From the NCBI GenBank assembly GCA_023384415.1, contig JAHDWJ010000026.1, positions 1 through 64,000 on the forward strand: DNA of 64,000 nt, read 5' to 3'. Below, in pieces: positions 34,101-42,170 of the stretch. This stretch comes from Anaerolineae bacterium. Its GTDB lineage: Bacteria > Chloroflexota > Anaerolineae > Promineifilales > Promineifilaceae. A program made the position numbers and the translations under genes. Below the pieces are notes generated by a model that was given only the letters and a program-made list of their open reading frames with translations, was not told where the DNA came from and searched no databases. How positions within the stretch are numbered: position 1 is the stretch's first letter; each line of letters starts with the position of its first letter.

Positions 34101-34329
34101 GCAAATCCTTCAGCGAGCGGCGGCCATCCATCTGCCACCAAAGGGCATAATCCTGGGGCGAAAGGCGGACATAGGTGCGCTGCTGTGGCTGCTTCAGCAC
34201 ATAATACGGCCCATCACTGGCCGAGAGGCGAGCTACTTCCACATCCATCACCCGCTGAGGCCGGTAATTCGCTGGATCGGCCGCCTCTTTTACCTGCTGC
34301 CAAAAATCAGATGGGTCCGCCTGGGTCAT
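31102..34329 (-). CDS. PqqD-like / M50 metalloprotease / double cNMP-binding domain fusion
   Basis: A 1075-residue membrane protein with four parts. Residues about 20-105 resemble a PqqD-type peptide-binding domain (YVRLSPQDYALWWQMDGRRS). Residues about 160-420 are an M50-type intramembrane protease with HELAH (217-221) and the second metal motif NPFLELDGYF (318-327, Asp324). About ten further hydrophobic spans reach residue 690. The C-terminus has two cyclic-nucleotide-binding folds (about 818-925 and 939-1045). Their phosphate cassettes read FGEKALLDSGVYSATYRA and FGEYALFADTPYEATYRA, without the usual Arg, so cNMP binding is doubtful. It is a stand-alone gene; AGGAAC precedes the ATG. Confidence 0.8.
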   Translation of the reverse strand: MTQADPSDFWQQVKEAADPANYRPQRVMDVEVARLSASDGPYYVLKQPQQRTYVRLSPQDYALWWQMDGRRSLKDLLFYSLRRYKNLPIGRLNGLVTDLRQGYFLQDPPAQVYTQIAQELKQRQPENRGRALINAFLHSEWRIQGLDPLFTRLYQATSWLFHPLSQRLIGVWVVIGLILFGRLFAQADPTYRLSGGGSLGVGIIGLLVANLIVILIHELAHGLTTKHLGRECDRGGFLFYWGLPAFFVDTKDTWLSPTRGRIAVSWAGPYSGLIIGATIGITLSLVEQLWPAAAGSLWANFLYQMGFWAFFSVFMNLNPFLELDGYFMLMDWLDMPGLRPRAFHFLRHELWGKLKAHPSPRPFWNALRRQERIFTLFGLMALLYSTIALVLALFFWRNHIWRLITFLWHGYGVWGRGLVLLLAAATVIPASYYLLLLASSTIRQGLDWLARQQLLGRVEILALLVSLPILLLGTAAFFSNPLFFQIITWLVHIGAAVALVRVARQWPGSRFQWVLYSLAGGWGGLTLAQLAPGVTGWRGFWFVAAAAGFLAAGIIAWLTVRPAQWTLGDQMGWVIVLLFTAATGLILPRLSPHTGSLTWFFSTLSQTLLLVSLMAFVPLLINFASSRFWLPWAIYALALVTLPWLYHYPLLDLPLALLWLYATLLYLLLGSLTQFDRHSLPLEDSLSERERLMNGFNHFLQGMFAIYEPIFGGRRLGEVQTQIIALQHNRPLEKETDLFALADFCRTALLLAVDRLDDLAGAPFTARVGAAAYDSLPWLEAETLVRHVLAPIGWGQNLTRTFQQTHDSRADLFRQADIFAGFDNEGIETLLQIVQVVRARPRTVLAEQGSDATRFFLIEQGEVTVLRDGEQVALLTAGGYFGEKALLDSGVYSATYRALADVTLLALPRARFDPLLRADTLLASQVSAGAATRQMLRRMPLFRTLSPQELMMVDKRLRPLTVTADKLIIRQGQHRSDLFIIQSGEVDVVRRGPDGAQVVQKLGPGEHFGEYALFADTPYEATYRAATDVTLLRLDEPTFDSLVARSDQLSHYVEQIGSGRLLDTRRRLGLTGLVS

Positions 34330-34404
34330 GGTGGAAGTTCCTGGGTCACGGTTTGGGGGTACAGCCCCATTTTACCCGCAGGCAGCCTAAAACATCAAAC
34401 CAGC

Positions 34405-34438
34405 TATACTGCCAGCGGTCATAAGTTAACATTTTCAG
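34405..34438 (-). repeat. end of dispersed 34-bp repeat (second element family)
   Basis: On the minus strand this reads CTGAAAATGTTAACTTATGA and on to GGCAGTATA. It matches the copies at 49203-49238 and 57299-57334 at about 30 of 34 positions. Beyond it (34441-34475) a GACTAGAG/CTCTAGTC inverted pair also resembles the 57243-57297 interior, so a larger degraded element of about 80 bp is present. It lies 75 nt upstream of the M50-fusion start. Confidence 0.7.
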
Positions 34439-34628
34439 CAAGACTAGAGATTGACCAGCCTCTAGTCTCCAATTTATCTTGATGGGCAAGAACAAACGTA
34501 CTAAAACTATTGCTATGAATAACCTTTGTGGCAAAAGTTCCCCATGAGCCATGTCCCATAACGGCGAATAAAAATCTGGGAAACTTACTCAATCCTCAGC
34601 CCTGAACCCTAATCTTGTAGGAGATGCC

Positions 34629-35015
34629 ATGACGGAGATGAAACTTGAAGTTGTGCCAGTACCGGTGGCCGATGTGGATCGAGCCAAACAGTTTTATGCG
34701 GAAAAGGTTGGCTTTAACCTGGATCACGATAGTTATCCCAGTGAGGGCATACGGATTGTCCAGCTTACTCCACCAGGGTCGGGCTGCTCTATAGTCATAG
34801 GTACTGGCCTGGGGGAGATTTCCGAAATGCAGCTAGGATCCATCAAGGGGCTGCATCTGGTGGTTAAGGATATCGCGGCCGTTCGGGATATGCTGCTGGG
34901 GCGGGGCGTGGATGTAGGCGATATTATTGTTTATCCCCGTGACATCAAATTTGCCCACTTTCGCGATCCCGATGGCAACTCGTGGGCTTTACAAGAAATC
35001 CCTCCAGATCTTTAA
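34629..35015 (+). CDS. VOC family (glyoxalase/bleomycin-resistance fold) protein
   Basis: A 128-residue single-unit VOC protein starting at ATG 34629 behind a good AGGAG site. It shows VVPVPVADVDRAKQFYAEKVGFNLDHD at the start and FRDPDGNSWALQEIP at the end. A Glu near the C-terminus is a possible metal ligand, but the full HxxE set is not clear. VOC proteins range from lyases to antibiotic-binding proteins; function unassigned. Confidence 0.88.
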   Translation: MTEMKLEVVPVPVADVDRAKQFYAEKVGFNLDHDSYPSEGIRIVQLTPPGSGCSIVIGTGLGEISEMQLGSIKGLHLVVKDIAAVRDMLLGRGVDVGDIIVYPRDIKFAHFRDPDGNSWALQEIPPDL

Positions 35016-35114
35016 GGCCAGCCGTTCAACCTGGGGAAGGTTTGGCCCGAAATGTTGAATAGATGGGTTCCTGATGAATCTGGCGAGGAAAGAGGGGAAG
35101 CGAGATACCGCCCA

Positions 35115-35822
35115 TCAATCGTTAAGGAGTTTCAATTGGGTAGGCAGTTCTGGGCGCGTATGGGTGTGGATTTGTTCAGATAGATAATCCAAGTCGAGGC
35201 TGGTGGGATCGAGGGGGTAGGCCCCCTGGCTAATGAGGAGATCGCCGCCGGGGCTGTCGGGCAGGGCGTATAAGAGGCGGTTTTGTTTACGGGCAAACGC
35301 GGCCGCGTACATCGCTCCCCCTTGCACCCCTGTTTCCATCACTATCACCGCCCGGCTCAGGCCGGTGATCAGCCGGTTGCGGGCGACCAACTGTTGGGGG
35401 GAGAGGGGGGTATCGGCGGGGTGTTCGCTGAGGAGTGCCCCCCGCAGGCTGATTTGTTGGGCCAGAGTGCGGTGGCTTTGGGGGTGGATATGGTTTAGTC
35501 CGGCACCTAACACGGCGATGGTACGGCCTGATGGGGCGGCTAAGGCGCCCCGGTGGGCCTGGCTGTCTATGCCCAGGGCCAGCCCGCTGATAATGGTGAA
35601 GCCGACGCTGGCTAATTCATAACTAAGGGCGAAGGTGAGTTTCGCGGCCGCGGCCCCAGGTTTTCTCGTTCCCACAATGGCTACGGCGTCATCGTCTTGC
35701 GGCCGCCACTCCCCTTGCCCATACAATACGGCTGGTGGGTGAGCAAGCGGCCGCAGCCGCTCTGGATATTCTACCTCATGGCGAGTTACGATAAAATAGG
35801 TTGAAGATGAGGGTGTATCCAT
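35115..35822 (-). CDS. dprA: DNA-processing protein DprA/Smf, minimal form
   Basis: Rossmann-fold protein that loads RecA on incoming single-stranded DNA during natural transformation. From ATG 35822 it has 235 residues. Motifs: VAIVGTRKPGAAAAKLTFAL, VGFTIISGLALGIDSQAHRGAL, TIAVLGAGLNHIHPQSHR, LLSEHP, FVARNRLITGLSRAVIVMETGVQGGAMYAAAFARKQ-like stretch. It lacks both the N-terminal SAM-like domain and the C-terminal winged helix of longer homologues, so it is a core-only version. It follows the interrupted Rpn-like gene by 22 nt. Confidence 0.85.
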   Translation of the reverse strand: MDTPSSSTYFIVTRHEVEYPERLRPLAHPPAVLYGQGEWRPQDDDAVAIVGTRKPGAAAAKLTFALSYELASVGFTIISGLALGIDSQAHRGALAAPSGRTIAVLGAGLNHIHPQSHRTLAQQISLRGALLSEHPADTPLSPQQLVARNRLITGLSRAVIVMETGVQGGAMYAAAFARKQNRLLYALPDSPGGDLLISQGAYPLDPTSLDLDYLSEQIHTHTRPELPTQLKLLND

Positions 35823-35844
35823 TACGGTAAAGAAAGCGGCCGCT

Positions 35845-36729
35845 TTAATTTTTCCCCTCAACCCCACCATTGTTCAACTTTTGCAGATAGGCTTCAATCT
35901 CCTCACGCCGTAACCCCATCAGCCGCTCTTCGGGATGCAACCCCATCAGCCGCTCTTCAGGCTTCAACTTACTTAAAAGCTGCTGTGGCGGGTAATGAGC
36001 CAATATTTTTTCAGGGGGCATATTATTGAGGATAAGCTCAAGCCACTGCTCGCCCCACCCCATCACCTTTTCAGGGGTTATTTCACTGTTCATCGGTTGT
36101 TCTCCTTTGAACCATAACTGCTGCAACCCTAACAAATAGGTTACTACCGTAATTTCTACCAGGCTAAACCCGACATCAGTTAAAGTTTGGAACGCTTGCT
36201 TTTTAGCCTTTTTCTGCGTAGCAAAACATTTCACAAAAGCATTGTGGGATTCATCACTCAGTTCAGCCAATACAATCAAAGTCACCCGATTAAGCATAGG
36301 GTTGTGGCTTTGGTACACCCCCGGCCATTGGGTCAGGGTAAAACCAAAGCGCATTAAGGTTCTAGATCGCGGCCTCTAGGCTACCATCAATACCTGGGCG
36401 ATATCCGAAACCTTTTGTTGTTGGCTTTGCCGGTAAAAATACCCATACGCCAATAGCTGAATGAGCTTATCCTGATTTAAGGATTCGGTTGCCTTAAACT
36501 CGATCAAGACAGTGTGGGCTGATGTATCCCGAATCCCATCTGGCAATCGTTCCCGCTGGGCCTGGTTCCATCGCTCTCCTGCCCGCCGTAAAAGCACGAT
36601 GTCTGCTTTGGGGGAGTCGCTCATAATTGGCATATCAGTTTGTACAGTGATGTTGACAGGGGTGAGAAGCGTCGTCAACAAAGCAGCCAGAAACCGATGC
36701 CAGGGAGTAGTTGGGAGCGTATTGCTCAT
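35845..36729 (-). pseudogene. Rpn-family recombination nuclease-like gene with an in-frame TAG
   Basis: One frame reads through 294 codons apart from a TAG at 36376-36378 (codon 118). The first part has PD-(D/E)XK-like elements (KADIVLLRRAGERW, HTVLIEFKATESLNQDKLIQ, LLAYGYFYRQ). The part after the stop (RPRSRTLMRFGFTLTQWPGV, then a helical region) continues the same protein, ending in LKPEERLMGLHPEERLMGLR repeats typical of Rpn-like proteins. ATG 36729 overlaps the kinase stop (TGATG). CAG or GAG to TAG is the likely mutation. It may be freshly inactivated or expressed as two fragments from ATG 36354. Confidence 0.7.
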
Positions 36730-38855
36730 CACTCAATTGTAACAGATTTGGCAAATGGAGATAAAGCGTCTTCTGCTTCTTGATCTGGCTTAGGTGGGGT
36801 TACGGGCAGGATAACAATAAAGGTTGTCCCTTCATCGGGCTGACTGATCACGTCAATTTCGCCGCCGTGCTGTTCGATGATACGGTAACAGGTAGCTAAC
36901 CCCAGCCCGGTGCCTTTGCCTGGGTCTTTGGTGGTGTAAAATGGCTCAAAGATGTGGGCCTGTTGCGCTTCACTCATCCCCACCCCATTATCCTGCACTA
37001 ACACCTGGATTTGCTCCCCATTAGGAGAGAGCCGGGTAGTGATGGTGATCTCGGCGTTTTCCGACCTCTCCCGTACGGCATCCCCCGCGTTGACCAATAA
37101 ATTGATCCAGACGCTTTTCAGATGTTCCAGGCTGCCCACAATATTGGGTAGGGTGTCAGCAAAATGGCGCACCAGGGTAATCCTTTGGGATTGCAGCTGA
37201 TAAGATACCAGGTCTAATGCCTGTAATAATGATTGATTGAGATTAAGCTCAACGAATTCGTATTTTTCCTGCCGGGCAAAATTGAGCAGCCCGGTGGTTA
37301 CTTTGGCGGCCCGCACCCCGGCCCGGTGAATTAAATCTACGGCCTCAAAATCGTCTGTTTCCGGGGGGACAGTCATTTTGAGCATTTCGGCGTTAGCATT
37401 GATAACGGTGAGGGGGTTATTAATCTCATGGGCAACCCCGGCCGCCAACTGCCCAATAGCCGCCAGTTTACCAGCCTGCATGAGCGATTGTTCCAGCCGT
37501 CGCTCTTCGGTGCGGTTTTGCCAGACCACTACAGCCTGGATTTCCTGGCTGGGAATGGGATAAGCGGTGACTTCCCATTCCTGGGGCAATAGATCAGTCC
37601 CCTGCCAGCGCACGGTCCACCGCTCGGCTTTTTTTTGCAGCAAGGTTTTGCCGGCCTGGCAATGTTCGCAAGGGCCTTGCCGGCCGAAAAGCATTTCATA
37701 ACATCGCTGCCCCACCAGGTCAGGGTAAGAAGTCTGGAGCAGCTCCATCTGGGTCTGGTTGACGGCGATGAGCCGCCAGTCGGGGCCGACGGTGTAGATG
37801 GGGTGCAAAATGCCGTCTATGACCGCCTGCAAGGTGTTGCGGCTGTCAAGTAAATCTTTTTGCCGCTGGGTGAGCCGCTGGAAGAGGAAGGCGTTTTCGA
37901 TGGCCCGGCTGATGGAGTTGGCTAAAGAGGCGAACAGGTCTACGTCTATGTCGGTGAAGGAGCCGTGCCGCTTGTTGATGGCGATGAGGGCGCCGACGGA
38001 CACCTTGCGGACGACTAGCCCTACGGCCATCATGGAGTGGACGGTGACGCCAGGAGGGGTATCAAATTCGGGATGAAAGAGAGCATCATCTTCGGGGTCG
38101 TTGCAGTAGAGAACGGCCTGGCTGGCGTAAGCTAACCCAATGAGGCCGCCGTCTATGGGGATGGTGGAAAGCTGGTGATAAGGGACGGCCTGGCCGTTGT
38201 GGAGAAGGTATTTGCATTGGAGATGGGTTTTGCTGCTGTCTTGCATGTAGACCGCGGCCGCAGCTACATTCAGGACGGCATCTATTCCATCGGTCGCGGC
38301 CGCGTACACCTGCCGCGAATCCAGTTTAGAGGTAATCAGGTGGCTTACCCGGTTCAAGGCGGCCAACTGACGGCTCTGGCTTTGCAGCTGCTTCTCCAAC
38401 TGGCGGGAGCGCAAAATCGTCTTCACCCGCGCCAGCAGCTCTTGGGGATAATACGGCTTGGTAATGTAATCATCTGCCCCGGCCGAAAACGCTTCCAGCT
38501 TATCTTTGGTGGAAGCGGTGGCCGTCAGCATAATAACCCGCGTGTAATGCAAATCCGGGTGCTCGCGGATCCAGGAAAGCACATCCAGCCCGGAGATGTG
38601 GGGCATCCGCATATCCAACATCACCAAGTCAATCGGGTCTTCGGGGGTTTCCGTGGCCTGGCGCAAAATTGCCATTGCCTCTTCTCCATTGCGGGCGATG
38701 GAAATTTTGTACCCTTCTTTCCGTTCTAGATAATCGGAGAGGGATTCAGCCAGTTCTGGTTCATCATCTACAACCAGGACATGGGCAGCAATGACCGGCT
38801 CTGGTTGGGCCGGAGTGGCGAGTTTAACGGCCTGGTAAAAATGGGAACGATCCAT
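36729..38855 (-). CDS. REC-GAF-PAS hybrid sensor histidine kinase
   Basis: A 708-residue soluble signalling protein without membrane spans. A receiver domain (about 23-150: VLVVDDEPELAESL, MLDMRMPHISGLDVL, YITKPYYPQELL) comes first, then a GAF domain (about 180-325), a PAS domain (about 350-455) with a CEHC pair, a HisKA domain with the phospho-His in AAGVAHEINNPLTV (about 480) and a HATPase domain (LLVNAGDAV, DNGVGMSEA, GKGTGLGLATCYRIIEQHGG). The N-terminal receiver suggests it is itself a target of another kinase. The response regulator gene lies 93 nt upstream on the same strand. Confidence 0.93.
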   Translation of the reverse strand: MDRSHFYQAVKLATPAQPEPVIAAHVLVVDDEPELAESLSDYLERKEGYKISIARNGEEAMAILRQATETPEDPIDLVMLDMRMPHISGLDVLSWIREHPDLHYTRVIMLTATASTKDKLEAFSAGADDYITKPYYPQELLARVKTILRSRQLEKQLQSQSRQLAALNRVSHLITSKLDSRQVYAAATDGIDAVLNVAAAAVYMQDSSKTHLQCKYLLHNGQAVPYHQLSTIPIDGGLIGLAYASQAVLYCNDPEDDALFHPEFDTPPGVTVHSMMAVGLVVRKVSVGALIAINKRHGSFTDIDVDLFASLANSISRAIENAFLFQRLTQRQKDLLDSRNTLQAVIDGILHPIYTVGPDWRLIAVNQTQMELLQTSYPDLVGQRCYEMLFGRQGPCEHCQAGKTLLQKKAERWTVRWQGTDLLPQEWEVTAYPIPSQEIQAVVVWQNRTEERRLEQSLMQAGKLAAIGQLAAGVAHEINNPLTVINANAEMLKMTVPPETDDFEAVDLIHRAGVRAAKVTTGLLNFARQEKYEFVELNLNQSLLQALDLVSYQLQSQRITLVRHFADTLPNIVGSLEHLKSVWINLLVNAGDAVRERSENAEITITTRLSPNGEQIQVLVQDNGVGMSEAQQAHIFEPFYTTKDPGKGTGLGLATCYRIIEQHGGEIDVISQPDEGTTFIVILPVTPPKPDQEAEDALSPFAKSVTIE

Positions 38856-38910
38856 TGAGTTTCTAGTTTCTCATTTCGAGTTTATAAGTTGGGCGTGGGC
38901 TATGTTTTGC

Positions 38911-38953
38911 ACCTCACGTTTCATGTTTCACTCATCACGCCTCACGTTTCACT
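38911..38953. repeat. short-word repeat (CTCACGTTTCA)
   Basis: Words CACCTCACGTTTCATGTTTC, ACTCATCACGCCTCACGTTTC fill the gap between the response regulator and kinase. The 3' end overlaps the response-regulator stop region. TTTCTAGTTTCTC near 38860 matches the repeat at 181-210. Confidence 0.6.
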
Positions 38954-39650
38954 CAACAATAAACGCATAGCCATGCCCTTGAATGGTCTTAATATACATC
39001 GGGTTGCCGGGTACAGGCTCTAATTTTTCACGTAAATTTTTGATGTGGGCACGAACCAGTTCTGGGCTGCCGGTGTCGCGGGGGTAATCCCAGACATCCT
39101 GGAGAAGCTGTTGGCTGGTAAAGACCTGTCCGGCGTGACTCATCAGGTGGTAGAGCAGATCAAATTGGACGTTGGTGAGCAGCACTTTGCCATGTGGGGC
39201 GGTGACTTCAAAGGTACGGCAGTCGAGGGTGACGGAGCCGGCCTGGACGAAATCTTTGCGGCCGCTGCTATCATTGGTAGCCACCACCCGGCGCAAAATG
39301 GCGGCTACGCGCAATTTTAACTCTTCCATGTTAAACGGCTTGGTCAAATAATCATCCGCTCCGGCCCGGAACCCTTCGATTTTGTCATCATCTTTGGCTT
39401 TGGCTGTGAGGAACAAAATGGGAATATCCTTGAGCAGGGGATCATGGCGGATTTGCCGGGCCACCTGGTACCCATCCATGCCCGGCATGACCACATCCAG
39501 GATGAATAGATCAGGCTGGTGGCGGCGGGCTGTCTGTAACCCCTCAGCCCCCCCCCCAGCGACCATCACATGGTAGTTGTACAGCTTGAGGGCACGCTGA
39601 ATGGTGCGGGAAACGAGATCGTCATCATCAATAACCAGAACGGTTTGCAT
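38949..39650 (-). CDS. OmpR/PhoB-family response regulator
   Basis: DNA-binding response regulator of 233 residues. The receiver (1-120) has the acidic triad VIDDDDLVSRT, the phospho-acceptor Asp in LFILDVVMPGMDGYQ (about 53), Thr in ILFLTAKA and Lys in YLTKPFNMEELKLRV. The C-terminal winged helix (about 135-232) ends in LREKLEPVPGNPMYIKTIQGHGYAF. It is paired with the downstream hybrid kinase. Confidence 0.95.
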   Translation of the reverse strand: MQTVLVIDDDDLVSRTIQRALKLYNYHVMVAGGGAEGLQTARRHQPDLFILDVVMPGMDGYQVARQIRHDPLLKDIPILFLTAKAKDDDKIEGFRAGADDYLTKPFNMEELKLRVAAILRRVVATNDSSGRKDFVQAGSVTLDCRTFEVTAPHGKVLLTNVQFDLLYHLMSHAGQVFTSQQLLQDVWDYPRDTGSPELVRAHIKNLREKLEPVPGNPMYIKTIQGHGYAFIVE

Positions 39651-39656
39651 ACTTCA

Positions 39657-39716
39657 CCTCGTGATACGTGAGGCGTGATACGTGACAAAAATGGCTCACG
39701 TATCACGTTTCACAGT
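39657..39716. repeat. short-word hairpin (CGTGATACGTGA / TCACGTATCACG)
   Basis: The gap between the pdh genes and the response regulator carries CTCGTGATACGTGAGGCGTG, ATACGTGAC on one side and GGCTCACGTATCACGTTTCAC on the other, a near-perfect inverted arrangement that could form a strong hairpin. Confidence 0.7.
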
Positions 39717-39743
39717 TGGTCAACCCGTTGCGGGCACAAAGGG

Positions 39744-41051
39744 TTACAGTAATAAACGCATAGGGCTTTCTAAATAAGCCTTGAGCTTCTGCAAATATTG
39801 GGCCACCTCAGCCCCATCGGTGACTCGATGATCGGCGGAGAGGGTCACTTTCATCATGGTGCCGATGGCCAGTTGGCCCTCTTTGACGACGGGCACTTGC
39901 CGGGCGGAGCCGACGGCCAGAATGGCGGCATCGGGCGGGTTGATGATGGCGATGAAATTTTCCACATCAAACGCCCCCAGGTTGCTGACGGTGAAGGTGG
40001 CCCCTTCGACATCGTTGGGGTTGATTTTGCCGGAACGGGCGCGGGCGATCATCGCTTTGGTGGCGACCGCGATCTGGCTCACTGCCGTCTTATCTGTATC
40101 TTTACTCACCACCGTAAGCAGTCCCCCTTCGACAGCGACGGCCACGCCGACGTTGATCCGGTTGTGGCGGATAAATTTATCCCCGGCGAAGCTGCTGTTC
40201 AGGTTGGGGTAATCACGTAGGGCCAGGGCGGCTGCTTTGATGATGAGATCATTGACTGTTACTTTTTCTTCATCAGACAGCAGGGTATTAATCTGTTTAC
40301 GTAGGGCCAGGGCCGCTTCCATGTTGATTTCGCTGGTGACATAGAAGTGGGGCACACTGGTTTTGCTCTCGGTCATGCGGCGGGCGATGGCCTGACGCAG
40401 CCGGGTGGCGGGTATTTCGGTGTCATCTTCACCGGCGACAACGGGGGGAGTGGATGGGGTGGGCGCGGCCGCAGGCGGGGCTTTGGTTTCCGGTTTGGCC
40501 TGCAAAAATTGCTCCACATCCAATTTGCGGATGCGCCCATCTGGGCCGGTGGGCTGCACCTGGGTCAAATCTACGTTTTGTTCTTTCGCTACTCGCCGGG
40601 CTACCGGAGTTGCCTTCACGCCCCCAGGGAACTCATCGCTAACTGCGGTTGAGGCTGTCTTGCCTTTCTCTTCGGCCTTCTCTTTTTTCTCTGTTGGGGC
40701 AGCCGGTTTAGCTTCGGCTTTCTCTTTTTTCTCAGCCTGGGCGGTTGGTTTCGCTTCAGCTTCTGCCTCTTTCGGAGTGGGAGAGTCGCCGTTTAGGCCG
40801 GCAATATCTTCCCCCTCCTTGCCGACGACAGCCAGGTTGGCCCCGACCGGGATGACATCCCCTTCAGTTCCTAACTGTTTGAGCAGGGTACCCCCCACCT
40901 GTGATTCCAACTCCAGGGTGGCCTTATCTGATTCGATTTCGGCGACAATATCCCCTTTGTTGACCGGTTCGCCGACTGATTTGAGCCAACGTACCAGGAC
41001 ACCTTCGCGCATATCGAAGCCCAGCTTGGGCATAACAATAAATTCAGCCAT
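39744..41051 (-). CDS. pdhC: dihydrolipoamide acetyltransferase (E2) of a 2-oxoacid dehydrogenase complex
   Basis: E2 core of pyruvate (or related) dehydrogenase, 435 residues. A single lipoyl domain (1-78) carries the lipoylated Lys43 in EIESDKATLELES. A charged, Ala/Lys/Glu-rich linker (about 90-140) follows, then the E1/E3-binding domain (about 150-190; ARRVAKEQNVDLTQVQPTGP) and the catalytic domain with ADHRVTDGAE (His408, Asp412). The ATG shares one base with the pdhB stop (TAATG). No E3 gene is in the window. Confidence 0.95.
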   Translation of the reverse strand: MAEFIVMPKLGFDMREGVLVRWLKSVGEPVNKGDIVAEIESDKATLELESQVGGTLLKQLGTEGDVIPVGANLAVVGKEGEDIAGLNGDSPTPKEAEAEAKPTAQAEKKEKAEAKPAAPTEKKEKAEEKGKTASTAVSDEFPGGVKATPVARRVAKEQNVDLTQVQPTGPDGRIRKLDVEQFLQAKPETKAPPAAAPTPSTPPVVAGEDDTEIPATRLRQAIARRMTESKTSVPHFYVTSEINMEAALALRKQINTLLSDEEKVTVNDLIIKAAALALRDYPNLNSSFAGDKFIRHNRINVGVAVAVEGGLLTVVSKDTDKTAVSQIAVATKAMIARARSGKINPNDVEGATFTVSNLGAFDVENFIAIINPPDAAILAVGSARQVPVVKEGQLAIGTMMKVTLSADHRVTDGAEVAQYLQKLKAYLESPMRLLL

Positions 41052-42022
41052 TACAGCACCTCTTTGACCGCTTTGATGACCCGATCCACATTGATCAAAG
41101 CAGATTGTTCCAGTTCACGGGAGTAAGGCAGGGGGACTTCGTATTGGGCGACCCGCTTGATGGGGGCGTCTTGATAATCGAACCCTTCTTCATGGAGGCG
41201 GGCGACGATTTCGGCCCCTATGCCGAAGGTGCGGTACCCTTCTTCGACGACGACGGCGCGGAAGGTTTTTTGGAATGATTTGAGAACAGGCCCCATGTCT
41301 AGCGGCCGCAGCGAGCGCAAATCTACCACCTCAGCCGAGATACCTTCCTCAGCCAGCTTCGCGGCCGCGTCCAGCGCCACCTGCAACCCCTGAGCATACC
41401 CCACAATGGTGACATCCGTCCCTTCCCGTTTCACATCTGATTTGCCGATTGGCACCAGGTACTCCTCAGTGGGGACTTCATCCCGAATCTGGTACAGGGT
41501 GTGATGCTCAATAAACAACACTGGATTATCGTCTCGGATAGCCGATTTGAGTAGCCCTTTGGCATCATAAGCGGTGGCCGGGGAAACTACTTTTAGGCCA
41601 GGGAAATGGGCGAAGATGACATCTGGGGTATGGCTGTGGGTGGCCCCCAGTTGGCGGCCGCCCCCCCCAGGGGCGCGGTACACCACCGGGCATTTCATCT
41701 GCCCCCCGAACATGTAACGGACTTTGGCCGCGTGGTTGACGATGGCATCCAGGGCCAGGAAGGCGAAGTTAATGGTCATAAACTCGGCGACGGGGCGTAA
41801 CCCATTCATGGCGGCGCCCGCGGCCGCGCCTCCGATCACCATCTCGGAAATAGGCGTATCACGCACCCGTTTGGCCCCGAACTCATCATAAAACCCTCTG
41901 GTAACAGCATACGTACCGCCCCAAACCCCCACTTCTTGCCCCATAATGAACACATTGTCATCGCGGAGCATCTCTTCACGTAAAGCGTCAGTAATCGCCT
42001 GACGCATCGTTATTTTTGGCAT
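41051..42022 (-). CDS. pdhB: pyruvate dehydrogenase E1 component, beta subunit
   Basis: Thiamine-diphosphate enzyme subunit, 323 residues. Family marks: MRQAITDALREEMLRDDNVFIMGQEVG, the TPP-region Glu in FMTINFAFLALDAIVNHAAK, YRAPGGGGRQLGATHSHTPD, PVLFIEHH, and the C-terminal VDLRSLRPLDMG with EEGYRTFGIGAEI. It lies between pdhA (148 nt upstream) and pdhC (1-nt overlap). Confidence 0.95.
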   Translation of the reverse strand: MPKITMRQAITDALREEMLRDDNVFIMGQEVGVWGGTYAVTRGFYDEFGAKRVRDTPISEMVIGGAAAGAAMNGLRPVAEFMTINFAFLALDAIVNHAAKVRYMFGGQMKCPVVYRAPGGGGRQLGATHSHTPDVIFAHFPGLKVVSPATAYDAKGLLKSAIRDDNPVLFIEHHTLYQIRDEVPTEEYLVPIGKSDVKREGTDVTIVGYAQGLQVALDAAAKLAEEGISAEVVDLRSLRPLDMGPVLKSFQKTFRAVVVEEGYRTFGIGAEIVARLHEEGFDYQDAPIKRVAQYEVPLPYSRELEQSALINVDRVIKAVKEVL

Positions 42023-42117
42023 CTCGTTCTCCTACAACTAGCCACAGATATTAAGAGGCATAAGAAAAATGTGTGCCTGTCTGTGTTATCTATGGTTAAA
42101 AAGTTATATCTTAATTC

Positions 42118-42163
42118 CCCTCACCCTGGCCCTCTCCCTGGGGAGAGGGGCTGGGGGTGAGGG
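42118..42163. repeat. CCCTCACCC...GGGTGAGGG hairpin repeat
   Basis: A 46-bp imperfect palindrome: CCCCTCACCCTGGCCCTCTC with its complement after a short loop, ending GGGGGTGAGGG. Copies of this CCCTCACCC-type hairpin are widespread in environmental bacterial genomes. It sits between pdhA and pdhB in the transcription direction and could reduce read-through or protect mRNA. Confidence 0.75.
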
Positions 42164-42170
42164 CCGTCTT

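Noticed and set aside
36376..36378. Pyrrolysine or other recoding at the TAG in the Rpn-like gene
   Set aside because: No catalytic position coincides with the codon and no supporting element is visible; a nonsense mutation is simpler.
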